Source of the DNA: DATMER01 sp040349255
GTDB taxonomy: Bacteria; Acidobacteriota; Thermoanaerobaculia; Multivoradales; UBA5704
Direction of reading: 5' to 3'
DNA length: 64,000 bases
Assembly: GCA_040349255.1 (NCBI GenBank)
Contig: JBEQUE010000237.1
Span: 1 to 64,000, forward strand
The notes under the pieces were generated by a model. That model was given only the letters and a program-made list of their open reading frames with translations. It was not told where the DNA came from and searched no databases. Shown one piece after another: positions 15,478 through 23,696 of the stretch. Position 1 is the stretch's first letter, and every line of letters begins with the position of its first letter. A program made the position numbers and the translations under genes.

Positions 15478-17639
15478 GCCGCCGCAAGGCGAGGCCGGCA
15501 CACCCCATCCGGGTGGCGGTCGTCGGTGGCGGCTGCTCGGGAATCACGGCAGCCTTCGAGCTCACGCGCCCCGAGCACCGGGGCCGGTTCGAGGTGACGG
15601 TCTACCAGCAGGGATGGCGGCTCGGCGGCAAGGGAGCGTCCGGCCGCGGTGCGGCCGGACGCATCGAAGAGCACGGCCTGCACGTCTGGATGGGGTTCTA
15701 CGAGAATGCCTTCCGGCTCCTCCGTGAGTGCTATGCCGAGCTCGGCCGCGATCCGCAGATCCAGCCCATGGCAGATTGGCGCGACGCGTTCTTTCCGGCT
15801 CCCCGCCTCGGCCTCACGGAGGAGCGGGAGGATGGCGGCTGGGACGACTGGACCGCCTTCTTTCCACCCATGCCCGGTCTGCCGGGCGATCCGCTGACCG
15901 CCGACAACCCTTTCTCGGTGAGCGGCTACCTGGTCCATACCGTGCGCCTCCTCGTGACCGTGGTCGAGTCGGCACGCCGGCGCCAGGATGGCTGCGCGAC
16001 GGGAGAGCTCCGGTGCTCTTCGCTCGCCCCGGAGGCGGTCCTCGACAGCCTCGCACGTCTCATCCGTTACGGGCACCTGGCGACCCTCGTCGGCCTGGCC
16101 GAAGCGATGCGGAGCCTCGCGGTCCTCTTCGGCGCCTGGAGCCGCCATCCACCCGGACGGAGCGTGGAGGCGGCGGCCGTCCGCCCTCTCGAAAATGTAA
16201 CGCGGAGCGCGCTGCGCCTGCTCTCGGAGCTGGCGAGACGCGACGGCGAGCTGCGCCGCGTCTGGGTGATCGTGGACCTTCTCCTCGCGGTGGTCCGCGG
16301 CGTGATCCGTTTCGGCCTGGTCACCGATCCGCGCGGCTTCGACGCCGTCGACGACTACGACTTCCGCGAGTGGCTGGAGCTCAACGGAGCATCGCGGCCC
16401 ACCCTCGATTCCGCCTTCCTGCGCGGCGTGGGCTACGACCGGATGTTCGCCTACGAGGACGGCGACCCCGCGCGGCCGCGCATGTCCGCCGGCCAGGCCC
16501 TGCGCGACCTCCTGCGGATGCTCTTCACCTACCGCGGCGCCATCTTCTGGAAGATGCGGGCAGGCATGGGCGACGTCGTCTTCGCCCCCTTCTACGAGGT
16601 GCTGCGGAGACGCGGCGTCCGTTTCGAGCTCTTCCACCGCCTGGAAGCCGTGCGGCTCGCCGAAGAGCGCTCCTACGTCGAGGCCCTGGAGATCGACGTC
16701 CAGGCCGCCGTCCGCTCCGGCCTCTACGAGCCGCTGATCGAGGTTCACGGCCTCCCCTGCTGGCCGGCGCGGCCCGACTACAGCCAGCTCGTCGACGGCG
16801 AGCGCCTGGCCGCCGAGGAGTGGGATCCCGAGTCGTTCTGGGATCGCCGCCGGACAGGCCGGAAGACCCTGCGGGTCGGAGACGACTTCGATTTCGTCGT
16901 CCTCGCCGTGGGACTGGGAGCGATCCCCCATGTCGCCGCCGAGATCCTGGCCCGCGACCGGCGCTGGCGGCGGATGGCCGACAGCCTCAAGACGATCGAG
17001 ACCGGAGCCTTCCAGCTCTGGCTCAACAAGGATCTGGCCGAGCTCGGCCGGTCCGGTGCGGATGACATCACCCTGACCGGCTTCGTCAAGCCGTACGACA
17101 CCTGGGCCGACATGACCCACCTCCTCTCCGGGGAGCGCTGGCCGCCGCAGCGGGCTCCGCGCTCGCTCGCCTACTTCTGTGGCCCGCTGCGGTCCGGGCC
17201 GGAGCTGCCGAGCCGCGACGATCCCGGCTACCCGGCCGCCCGGCGCGAGGCGGCGCGGCAGGAGGCCGTCCGCTTCCTCGACGGTCCTGTCGGGTACCTC
17301 TGGCCACGGGCGATGCGCCCGAAGGGCGGCTTCCGCTGGGAGCTCCTGGTGCCGCCCGGAACGGAGCGCCCGGCCGGCCCGGCGCGCTTCGAGACCCAGT
17401 ACTGGAGGGCGAACGCAAACCCTTCCGACCGCTATGTCCTGACTCTGCCCGGAACGGCGAAAGACCGCATCTCGCCTCTCGACAACACCTATGACAACCT
17501 GACAGTGGCCGGCGACTGGACGGCCTGCGGCCTGACCGTCGGCTGTGTCGAGGCGGCCGTGATCTCCGGCCGGCTGGCGGCGCACGCCCTCTCCGGCCGG
17601 CCGGCTCTCGAGGACATCGTGGGTTTCGATCATCCTTGA
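15474..17639 (+). CDS. FAD-dependent oxidoreductase, carotenoid-desaturase-like (COG3349-like), copy 2
   Basis: A GTG at 15474 overlaps the stop of the decarboxylase-like gene, and a purine-rich GCGAGGGGG lies just upstream. The 721-residue protein carries VAVVGGGCSGITAAFEL (glycines at 18, 20 and 23), YQQGWRLGGKGASGRG and a C-terminal NLTVAGDWTACGLTVG. It is near-identical in layout to the gene at 10845, with long identical stretches at protein and DNA level, so the two arose by recent duplication or are kept similar by gene conversion. Keeping both copies around the decarboxylase-like gene suggests two successive oxidations of related substrates, or a heteromer; either is inference. The enzyme is predicted to be cytoplasmic or membrane-peripheral. 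Confidence 0.82.
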   Translation: MSRRKARPAHPIRVAVVGGGCSGITAAFELTRPEHRGRFEVTVYQQGWRLGGKGASGRGAAGRIEEHGLHVWMGFYENAFRLLRECYAELGRDPQIQPMADWRDAFFPAPRLGLTEEREDGGWDDWTAFFPPMPGLPGDPLTADNPFSVSGYLVHTVRLLVTVVESARRRQDGCATGELRCSSLAPEAVLDSLARLIRYGHLATLVGLAEAMRSLAVLFGAWSRHPPGRSVEAAAVRPLENVTRSALRLLSELARRDGELRRVWVIVDLLLAVVRGVIRFGLVTDPRGFDAVDDYDFREWLELNGASRPTLDSAFLRGVGYDRMFAYEDGDPARPRMSAGQALRDLLRMLFTYRGAIFWKMRAGMGDVVFAPFYEVLRRRGVRFELFHRLEAVRLAEERSYVEALEIDVQAAVRSGLYEPLIEVHGLPCWPARPDYSQLVDGERLAAEEWDPESFWDRRRTGRKTLRVGDDFDFVVLAVGLGAIPHVAAEILARDRRWRRMADSLKTIETGAFQLWLNKDLAELGRSGADDITLTGFVKPYDTWADMTHLLSGERWPPQRAPRSLAYFCGPLRSGPELPSRDDPGYPAARREAARQEAVRFLDGPVGYLWPRAMRPKGGFRWELLVPPGTERPAGPARFETQYWRANANPSDRYVLTLPGTAKDRISPLDNTYDNLTVAGDWTACGLTVGCVEAAVISGRLAAHALSGRPALEDIVGFDHP

Positions 17640-17666
17640 AACGGGCTTCATGCCAAGGAGACATTC

Positions 17667-18677
17667 ATGGACCGCCCGCGCCACAGACGCAAAGACCCCC
17701 AACGCACCGGACCGATTCGAAACGTCGGGAAAGCCTGGCGGGAGGCAGAGCCCTGGCGAGACTTCGCGCAACGGGATGACGATGCCGCCTCCAAGGGGGT
17801 GCGCGAAGGTTATCGGGTGATCGAAGAGCAGATCCGCCGCGGCCGCCGGACGGCGCAGGCGCTCGACGAGGAGCCCTGGAACGCCTCGGCACACCGGGAG
17901 CGAAGGCGACCGTCCAGGCACGATGAGGAGGATCGGCGCCGGGAGGGACGGGGTAGTTTCAGCTTCCTCGCGGCGCAGATGCGGCGGACCGAGCGGCTGG
18001 CGCGGGAGATCCTCCGCCAGATCGGTTCCGCACGCCCGGACCCCTGGAGGCTGGCCGAATTGGTTTGCCGCCTTTACGTCGAGTCCGTCGCCGACCTCGC
18101 AGTCCTCGGTCTCGACGCCATGGGAGCCCTGATCCCTCGTCGCGGAGACCGCCGCTTCGAAGACGATGTCGAGCGCATCGATCGCGACATCCGGGACAAC
18201 CTCGAGGAAATCGAAGCGGAAGAAGACTTCGAGGAGATCGACGAAGACCTCGCGGAAGAGATCGAAGAGGATTTCCTGGACGACTCCTGGGACTGGCCGG
18301 CGGCGCCGAGCGTCCCGACAGTGGTCCGCTCCACGGTCCCCATCCCGGTTTCCGTATGGTCCCACGAGCGGACCGAGATCGACCTCGATCTCCCCGCCGG
18401 GTCGCAGTCCCTGGATCTCGACATCGAGCCGCCGCTGGCGGCCGGCACCGGCGAGCCTCCGCATCCAGCCTTCGAGGCGGAGCTCGTCGCGATCGCCGGC
18501 GGTCCGACGATCCTCCGGATCACCGTGCCGCGCGACCTGCCCGCCGGCCGCTACCTCCGGCGGGTCCTGATCGGCGCGACGGGCGAACCGGTGGGGACGC
18601 TCACCGTCCAGGTTGGCGCCGTCCCCCCCCCGAAGCCGAGCCCAGGGAAACATCCGAAGGCGAGGAAGAAGACGTGA
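17667..18677 (+). CDS. Unknown protein, acidic segment and beta-rich C-terminus
   Basis: The ATG at 17667 has an AAGGAG site 6 bp upstream. The 336-residue product has three parts. The N-terminal 100 or so residues are highly charged and basic (RNVGKAWREAEPW, EGYRVIEEQIRRGRR). A helical middle (about 105-155) is followed by a strongly acidic stretch (about 170-210) with repeated EEIDEDLAEEIEED-type sequence. The C-terminal 120 residues are proline-rich and beta-like, ending in a basic tail (PGKHPKARKKT). There is no signal peptide or membrane helix. I recognise no family. Its position between the second oxidoreductase and the prenyl synthase (stop overlapping the next start) suggests an accessory or scaffold role in that pathway. 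Confidence 0.72.
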   Translation: MDRPRHRRKDPQRTGPIRNVGKAWREAEPWRDFAQRDDDAASKGVREGYRVIEEQIRRGRRTAQALDEEPWNASAHRERRRPSRHDEEDRRREGRGSFSFLAAQMRRTERLAREILRQIGSARPDPWRLAELVCRLYVESVADLAVLGLDAMGALIPRRGDRRFEDDVERIDRDIRDNLEEIEAEEDFEEIDEDLAEEIEEDFLDDSWDWPAAPSVPTVVRSTVPIPVSVWSHERTEIDLDLPAGSQSLDLDIEPPLAAGTGEPPHPAFEAELVAIAGGPTILRITVPRDLPAGRYLRRVLIGATGEPVGTLTVQVGAVPPPKPSPGKHPKARKKT

Positions 18678-19708
18678 TGCAGGGGGAAGCGCTGATCCAA
18701 TCCGTGCTCGAAGACTACGGTGCGCTCACCCGCCAGGCGCTCCGCCGCTACCTGCCGACCATGGAGCCGCGGCGCTACCTCTACGACCTGGTCTGCGATT
18801 ACCCTCGACGCGGCGGCAAGATGATGCGTCCGTGCCTGTGCATCGCCACCGCGCGGGCCTTCGGAGCGCGGGCCGAGGACGCCGTGCGCGCCGCCGTCTC
18901 CATCGAGCTGTTCCACAACGCCCTGCTCGTCCATGACGACATCCACGACGAGAGCCGGCTCCGCCGCGGCTTGCCCAGCCTCCACGCCCTCCACGGCCTG
19001 CCGCTCGCCCTGAACGCCGGCAACGCCCTGGTGATGCTCAGCCTGCGCCCGATCTCCGAGTACCGGGCGCGATTCGGCCTCAATGTCACCGCGCTGCTCA
19101 TTGAAGAGTTGGAGCGGATGGCCCGCGAGTCGGGCGAGGGACAGGCGCTGGAGCTGGGCTGGCGGCGCGACAACGTCATCGACCTCTGCGAGGCCGACTA
19201 CTTCGAGATGGTCCTGAAAAAGACCTGCTGGTACACCACCATCTCGCCGATGCGTCTGGGCGCCGTGATCGGCCTCCGCGAGATGCTGCCCGAATTCGAG
19301 ACCCTGATCCGATTCGGGTTCTTCGTGGGTACCGCCTTCCAGATCCGGGATGACGTGCTCAACCTGCTCGGCGACGAGCGCTACGGCAAGGAGATCCACG
19401 ACGACCTCCTCGAAGGCAAGCGTACCCTGATGCTGATCCACCTCCTTTCGAACGCGACCGCGCAGGAGCACGAGCGCATCTCGGCCTTCCTGGCCTCGCC
19501 CCGCGAGGCGCGCGTCGGAGAGCCCGTGCGCTGGATGGTGGAGCGCATGAAGCACTACGGCTCCATCGACTACGCCCAGGAGATCGCCAACGGGCTCGCG
19601 GGAGCCGCCTTCCACGAGTTCTCGCGTCTCTTCGACGCCCTGCCCGACACCCGGGACAAGCGCTTCCTGGCCGAGCTGGTCACCTGGGTGCTCGAACGGA
19701 CCTCCTAG
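18677..19708 (+). CDS. Polyprenyl diphosphate synthase, short-chain E-type
   Basis: The ATG at 18677 overlaps the preceding stop by 1 bp. The 343-residue length is normal for E-type prenyl diphosphate synthases (GPP/FPP/GGPP synthases), which join isopentenyl diphosphate to allylic primers using Mg2+. The first aspartate-rich motif is VHDDIHDESRLRRG (DDxxD from 87), the second is IRDDVLNLLGD (DD from 225), and the GGK motif is RRGGKMMRPCL. The fifth residue before the first motif is a small alanine, which in this family favours C20 or longer products; that reading is tentative. It is the last gene of the cluster and would supply its isoprenoid substrate. Its TAG shares the palindrome CTAG with the stop of the convergent gene. 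Confidence 0.9.
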   Translation: MQGEALIQSVLEDYGALTRQALRRYLPTMEPRRYLYDLVCDYPRRGGKMMRPCLCIATARAFGARAEDAVRAAVSIELFHNALLVHDDIHDESRLRRGLPSLHALHGLPLALNAGNALVMLSLRPISEYRARFGLNVTALLIEELERMARESGEGQALELGWRRDNVIDLCEADYFEMVLKKTCWYTTISPMRLGAVIGLREMLPEFETLIRFGFFVGTAFQIRDDVLNLLGDERYGKEIHDDLLEGKRTLMLIHLLSNATAQEHERISAFLASPREARVGEPVRWMVERMKHYGSIDYAQEIANGLAGAAFHEFSRLFDALPDTRDKRFLAELVTWVLERTS

Positions 19709-20262
19709 ACCGGCGCGATCGGCGGCTCCGAGCCGGAGAGCGGCAGGGGCGGCGGCTCGGGAAGCCCGGTCTCCGGCCCGTTTTCCACCGGGGTCTGCGC
19801 GCGGAGGCTTCTCTGGGCCTCGTCCGCGGCCTGGCAGACGCGGGCGAAGAGGTCGCGCGCCTTCCTCTCCCGCAGCCGGAATGCCACGCGGGCCCGGGTG
19901 CGCCGGCCGAAGACGGTGACCACCCACCGGGGCGTGAAGAAGAGCGCCGCTCCGATCGCGAACAGGCCCAGCGCCACCCAGGTCATGACCTGACTCGAGA
20001 CGGGCTCGCTCCTGGCCACGACGGCCGAGAAGCCGACCAGCGCGCCGAGGCCGAGCGGGAGCCAGGGCAGCGCTCCGCCCAGCTTCGAGTGCAGGGTCAC
20101 CAGCAGGACCTCGTCGAAGAAGACGCGGGTCCGCCGGATCTCGTAGCCTTCGGAGGTGTCCACCTCCAGGCCCTGCTGCGTCCAGTAGACGCGCACCCGC
20201 TCGGCCAGGGTGTGCGCGCTCCCCAGATATCGCCGATCCTGCCGCGGCGCGGGCTGGCTCAT
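19705..20262 (-). CDS. Small membrane protein of unknown function
   Basis: I chose the ATG at 20262, which overlaps the stop of the upstream gene in an ATGA junction; the longer open frame upstream lies inside that gene. The 185-residue product has a polar N-terminus, two central hydrophobic helices (about 63-83 and 92-110), a basic segment (FGRRTRARVAFRLRERKAR) and a proline-rich C-terminus. No catalytic motif is visible. It is the last gene of the leftward three-gene operon, and its stop overlaps the prenyl synthase stop by 4 bp. Function unknown. Confidence 0.7.
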   Translation of the reverse strand: MSQPAPRQDRRYLGSAHTLAERVRVYWTQQGLEVDTSEGYEIRRTRVFFDEVLLVTLHSKLGGALPWLPLGLGALVGFSAVVARSEPVSSQVMTWVALGLFAIGAALFFTPRWVVTVFGRRTRARVAFRLRERKARDLFARVCQAADEAQRSLRAQTPVENGPETGLPEPPPLPLSGSEPPIAPV

Positions 20263-20882
20263 GACGCTCCCGTCTTCGCGAAATCGGAGAAGAGGGCGAA
20301 CAGGATCAGGAGGCTGAAGCCGATCTGGAGCAGGCCCAGGAAGGAGGCCATCACCAGCGCCGCCGAGCCGCCGCTCTCCTGCCACTGCCGGCGCTGCCGC
20401 ACGGCCTGGCTCACCAGGTAAAGCGTCAGCGGCCCGGTGATCAGTCCGAAGCACGACGCCAGGAGCCCGAACACGCCGAGCGAGACCGCCATCCCGCGGT
20501 AGTCGCGGATGCGGGCGCGGGCGATGGACAGGCTCTCCTCCGCCGTCAGCCGGTCGAAGCAGCCGGGGCAGAGCTCCTGGTCGTCCACCCGGACGCGGCA
20601 CAGGGCACAGAGGAAGACGCCGCAACGGGTGCAGTTGCCGACCGCGGCGTTGCCGGAGTGCACGGCGCAGGGAACGGCTCCGTCGGGTCCGGTCTCGATC
20701 AGGCTCGCAACCCTCTCCCTCACGACCGGAGGGTGGAACGGAGCCGCCAGGAAGGTGTGGTTGCAGGTCGGGCAACGCATCTCACCGGCCGGCAGGCGCT
20801 CCAGGTCCAGGATTCCCCGGCACCGCGGGCACCCGGGTCCGGTGTAGGCGCGCTGCCTCCTGGCAGGCATCGGCTCAGTCAT
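20259..20882 (-). CDS. Zinc-ribbon / B-box-like membrane protein
   Basis: The 207-residue product begins with a zinc ribbon (CPRCRGILDLE and RCPTCNHTF). A B-box-like cysteine/histidine cluster follows (CAVH, CTRC, CALC, CPGC), and then two or three membrane helices in the C-terminal half (about 125-190). Such proteins are usually annotated as zinc-ribbon, DUF4190-like membrane proteins. The cysteine pattern matches those at the N-termini of the next gene upstream and of the small protein at 21557, so three neighbouring proteins share the module. It overlaps its upstream partner by 8 bp and the downstream gene by 4 bp. Role unknown. Confidence 0.75.
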   Translation of the reverse strand: MTEPMPARRQRAYTGPGCPRCRGILDLERLPAGEMRCPTCNHTFLAAPFHPPVVRERVASLIETGPDGAVPCAVHSGNAAVGNCTRCGVFLCALCRVRVDDQELCPGCFDRLTAEESLSIARARIRDYRGMAVSLGVFGLLASCFGLITGPLTLYLVSQAVRQRRQWQESGGSAALVMASFLGLLQIGFSLLILFALFSDFAKTGAS

Positions 20883-21498
20883 ACCAGTTGATCACCCGCG
20901 TCTTGGCCAGGATGTCGTGGACACAGGTGCGCTCGGCCCCCAGCGCGACCAGGTAGTCGACGAGGCCCAGGCAGGGCACCAGCCCGAAAACCTGGCGGAC
21001 CAGCGCGCGGCCCCAGGCCTGGCCGCGGCTGATCGGGGTCCCCTCCGCCGTGACCACCCTCAGGTGGAGCATCTTCTTGCCCAGCGTCTGCCCTTTCATC
21101 AGGGAGAGCATCAGGCCTTCGTAGGAGATGATCAGGCCCATCCAGACCAGCGTCAGCACGCCGTTGAGGAGGGGCATGTACTTCGGGAGGCCCTGGACGT
21201 CTTCGATCTCCTGCCCCGAGAGGAGCACGGGGAAGAGGGTGAGAAAGAAGATGAGGATGAGCGGCAGGCTGAGGATCAGGCCGTCCACGAACAGCGCGGC
21301 GAAGCGGCGCGAGACCGAGGCCAGGTCCAGGCTCAGGAGCGGCACGCCCGAGAGCAGGTCGAGCAGCATCTCGCTCTTGCAGTCCATGCAGTAGGGCAGC
21401 CCCCCGATCGCGACGATGCAGTCGGAGCAGAACGCTTCCGTGCAGACCGCGCACCGGGTCAGGCGGTCTTCGACGAGAGGGTGGTTCTTGCAGGACAT
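20875..21498 (-). CDS. RDD family membrane protein with N-terminal B-box-like zinc module
   Basis: The 207-residue product has an N-terminal cysteine cluster (CKNH, CAVC, CSDC, CMDC) of B-box type. An RDD domain follows: VSRRFAALFVDGLILSLPL provides the Arg-Asp pair, and GQTLGKKMLHLRVV and VHDILAKTRVI are typical family blocks. Three or four membrane helices are present. RDD proteins are poorly characterised; some are ion-transport related. The ATG at 21498 is the first gene of the leftward operon, 12 bp from the shared palindrome at 21511-21524. A second RDD protein ends the rightward operon. Confidence 0.85.
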   Translation of the reverse strand: MSCKNHPLVEDRLTRCAVCTEAFCSDCIVAIGGLPYCMDCKSEMLLDLLSGVPLLSLDLASVSRRFAALFVDGLILSLPLILIFFLTLFPVLLSGQEIEDVQGLPKYMPLLNGVLTLVWMGLIISYEGLMLSLMKGQTLGKKMLHLRVVTAEGTPISRGQAWGRALVRQVFGLVPCLGLVDYLVALGAERTCVHDILAKTRVINWYD

Positions 21499-21510
21499 GG
21501 CTCGAAGGAC

Positions 21511-21524
21511 GGTAGAATTCTACC
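21511..21524. promoter_or_regulatory. Perfect 14-bp palindrome, candidate divergent promoter/operator
   Basis: GGTAGAATTCTACC is its own reverse complement and sits in the 58-bp gap between two divergent genes. It supplies a TAGAAT -10-like hexamer on both strands (21513-21518 on plus, 21522-21517 on minus). The minus-strand leader would be about 10 nt. The -35 regions are weak. It may be two overlapping divergent promoters or an operator. Confidence 0.5.
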
Positions 21525-21556
21525 AGCAACCCGGAACCCGTCGGGATCCATCGCGA

Positions 21557-21826
21557 ATGACAACGTCCGCTCACTGCTCCTATCACCCCGACCGCCCGGC
21601 GCTGGCGGTCTGCGTCTCGTGCCGGCGGCCGATCTGCCAGTCGTGCTCGACGCTCTGGGAGGGCATGCACCACTGCGCCGCCTGCCTGGCGCAGCGCCGG
21701 GCCGCGGTGGTCGAGCGCGGCACGGCCTGGCGCACGGCGATCCTCGCTCTGCTCACGCTCGCCCTGCTGGCCGGCACCACGTTCCTGCGCGCCTGGCTCG
21801 CCGCGGCGCTGACGAGGGCCTTTTGA
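21557..21826 (+). CDS. Small B-box-like zinc protein with one membrane helix
   Basis: I chose the ATG at 21557, downstream of the divergent palindrome; the longer open frame upstream would run through it into the neighbouring gene. The 89-residue product has paired cysteines and histidines (CSYHPDRP, CVSCRRPICQSC, HHCAAC) in the B-box pattern also seen in two leftward genes, then one hydrophobic helix (about 58-80). It is the first gene of the rightward MoxR operon and overlaps the next start by 4 bp (TTGA). It may anchor a zinc-binding adaptor at the membrane; this is inference. Confidence 0.75.
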   Translation: MTTSAHCSYHPDRPALAVCVSCRRPICQSCSTLWEGMHHCAACLAQRRAAVVERGTAWRTAILALLTLALLAGTTFLRAWLAAALTRAF

Positions 21827-22680
21827 GACCGGCCGGGATCCCGGTCAGCGCCGTTCTGGACGAAGCGGCCGAGCTGGTCTCCCGGGACGTGCCCGGCTGG
21901 GCGGCCCTGCTGGCTCTCGCGTCGCTGCCGCTGCGGTTCCTGGAGGCCCACTTCCTCAACCGCCTGCTGCAGCTCGACGACAGCGCTCCCCAGCACGTGA
22001 CCTACCTGGTCTCGCTCTCGTGGCTGGTCGCCTTCGCCTTCCTGCCCGCGATCTGGGGCCGGGCGGTCTACGCGCACGCCTGCTCTCTCGCCTTCTCCGG
22101 ACGATCCGGCCGGTCCGTCTCCCCCCACTCCCGCGGAGTGCCCGCGGCGCTCGCGCTCCGGCTGCCGCTGCGGACTCTGGTCTCCTACGCCTGGGCCGCC
22201 ACGGTGGCCGAGCTGCTGATCGTGGCGCTCGGGTGGACCTGGATCGCGCTGCCCGTGCTCGCCCTGTACGCCGGTCTGCTCGCGGCCACGGCGCCGCTCC
22301 AGGAGCGTCCCGGTCTGCTGGCGCCGCTGCTGCTGCCGCTCCGGCAGCTCCGCCCGGTCTTCCCGTTCCTCGGGATCACCTCGGTCTTCGTCCTGGCGCT
22401 GCCGATCGTCCTCGTCAACCTCTTCGCGCTGTTTCAGATCGGCATGGCGCTCGCCACCGGGACGTCGGGGCTCGACCTGTCCTGGTGGAACGTGACCCTG
22501 AGCCTGGAGAATCAGCAGTTCGTGATCCTGCTCGCGGCCGGAGCGGTGACGGTGCTCGAGCCGTTCTGGATCGCGGCCCTGGTGGCGGCCGTGCGCCGCG
22601 CCCGCGCCCAGGAGAGCGGCGAGGATCTCACGGCCTGGTTCGCCGAGATCCGTTCGGCCGAGTTGGAGAAGAGCGCGTGA
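21823..22680 (+). CDS. Multi-pass membrane protein of the MoxR operon
   Basis: A TTG at 21823 overlaps the previous stop (TTGA) and has a GAGGG stretch upstream; no better in-frame start lies between it and the first conserved-looking residues. The 285-residue product carries about five or six hydrophobic helices, the clearest around VAELLIVALGWTWIALPVLAL and GITSVFVLALPIVLVNLFAL. No enzyme motif is visible. Comparable membrane proteins often precede DUF4129 genes in MoxR clusters. The stop overlaps the next start (GTGA), which suggests coupled translation. Confidence 0.75.
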   Translation: MRPAGIPVSAVLDEAAELVSRDVPGWAALLALASLPLRFLEAHFLNRLLQLDDSAPQHVTYLVSLSWLVAFAFLPAIWGRAVYAHACSLAFSGRSGRSVSPHSRGVPAALALRLPLRTLVSYAWAATVAELLIVALGWTWIALPVLALYAGLLAATAPLQERPGLLAPLLLPLRQLRPVFPFLGITSVFVLALPIVLVNLFALFQIGMALATGTSGLDLSWWNVTLSLENQQFVILLAAGAVTVLEPFWIAALVAAVRRARAQESGEDLTAWFAEIRSAELEKSA

Positions 22681-23696
22681 AGCGGTTCCTCCTCGTCCTG
22701 GGCCTGCTGCTCCTGGCCTCTCCCCTGGCCGCCGGAACGATCCCGGTGGACGCCTACCGCGTCCGGCTCACCGAGATCCAGGCCCGCCTCCGTTCCGGCG
22801 ACTGGATCGGCGCGCGGGCCGAGGCCCGGAGAACCCTGGACGACCGGATCGCCTGGCCGGGCGGCACGGTCGAACCGGACGCCTCCGTGCTCGGACCGAT
22901 CGCCCGGGCCGCCCGTCCGGCCGAGGCGGACGCCGCCGCTCCGCGCCTCGGCCAACTGGTGTCCGCGTTGTCAGAGAGCCGAGAGGACGCTCCTGTCGCC
23001 GCGGATCCGAAGCTGCTGGACGAGGTCCGCTCCCGCCAGGCCCTGGCCGAGCTGCCGCAGGGCGGCCGCCTGCCCGAGGTGCAGGACGGCGGGCTGCTCG
23101 CGGCCCTCGCAGGCTTTCTCAAGCCCGTGGCCGACTTCTTCGGCGATCTCCTGGAACGCCTCTGGGAGTGGTTCCTGGATCTCTTCCCGGAGCCGGGCCA
23201 GGACGGCTCGAAGCTCGGGCTCGACCTGAAGACGGTCACGGCGCTGGTGGTGGGCCTGGCCCTGGTGCTCGCCTGGGTGGGCTGGCGGGTGCTCCGCCGG
23301 CGCCGGCGCGGTGCCGCCCTGGTCCCGGCAGGACCCGCTCCCCTGCCGCCCGCGGCGGACGACGATCCTCTCTCCCGCGAGGCGAACGAGTGGGAGCGCT
23401 ATGCGCGGGAGCTCGCCGCGGCCGGCCGCCACCGCGAGGCGGTCCGGGCCTGGTATCACTCGGTCCTGGTGGCGCTCTACCGCACCGGCGCCCTGCACCA
23501 CCGGAAGGGCCGGACCAACTGGGAGTACGTCTCGGCGGTCCCGCCCGGCACGCCCTGGCGCGCCGGCTTCGCCGAGATGACCCGCCACTTCGAGCGCGAG
23601 TGGTACGGGCGGGACCAGAGCGACGCGGAGGCCCTGCGCGAGTCCGAGGCGATGGCGCTCGCCATTCTGGCCGCCGTGCAGGAGAGAGCCGCTTGA
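22677..23696 (+). CDS. DUF4129-domain membrane protein
   Basis: The GTG at 22677 overlaps the previous stop. The 339-residue product begins with a signal peptide or anchor (KRFLLVLGLLLLASPLAAG), then an extracytoplasmic helical region. One membrane helix follows (about 186-208, TVTALVVGLALVLAWVGW) and a cytoplasmic C-terminal DUF4129 domain (about 238-339) with AGRHREAVRAWYHSVLVAL, TNWEYV and FEREWYG. DUF4129 proteins regularly accompany MoxR and DUF58 genes; their biochemical role is unknown. The next start overlaps the stop in a TTGA junction. Confidence 0.83.
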   Translation: MKRFLLVLGLLLLASPLAAGTIPVDAYRVRLTEIQARLRSGDWIGARAEARRTLDDRIAWPGGTVEPDASVLGPIARAARPAEADAAAPRLGQLVSALSESREDAPVAADPKLLDEVRSRQALAELPQGGRLPEVQDGGLLAALAGFLKPVADFFGDLLERLWEWFLDLFPEPGQDGSKLGLDLKTVTALVVGLALVLAWVGWRVLRRRRRGAALVPAGPAPLPPAADDDPLSREANEWERYARELAAAGRHREAVRAWYHSVLVALYRTGALHHRKGRTNWEYVSAVPPGTPWRAGFAEMTRHFEREWYGRDQSDAEALRESEAMALAILAAVQERAA

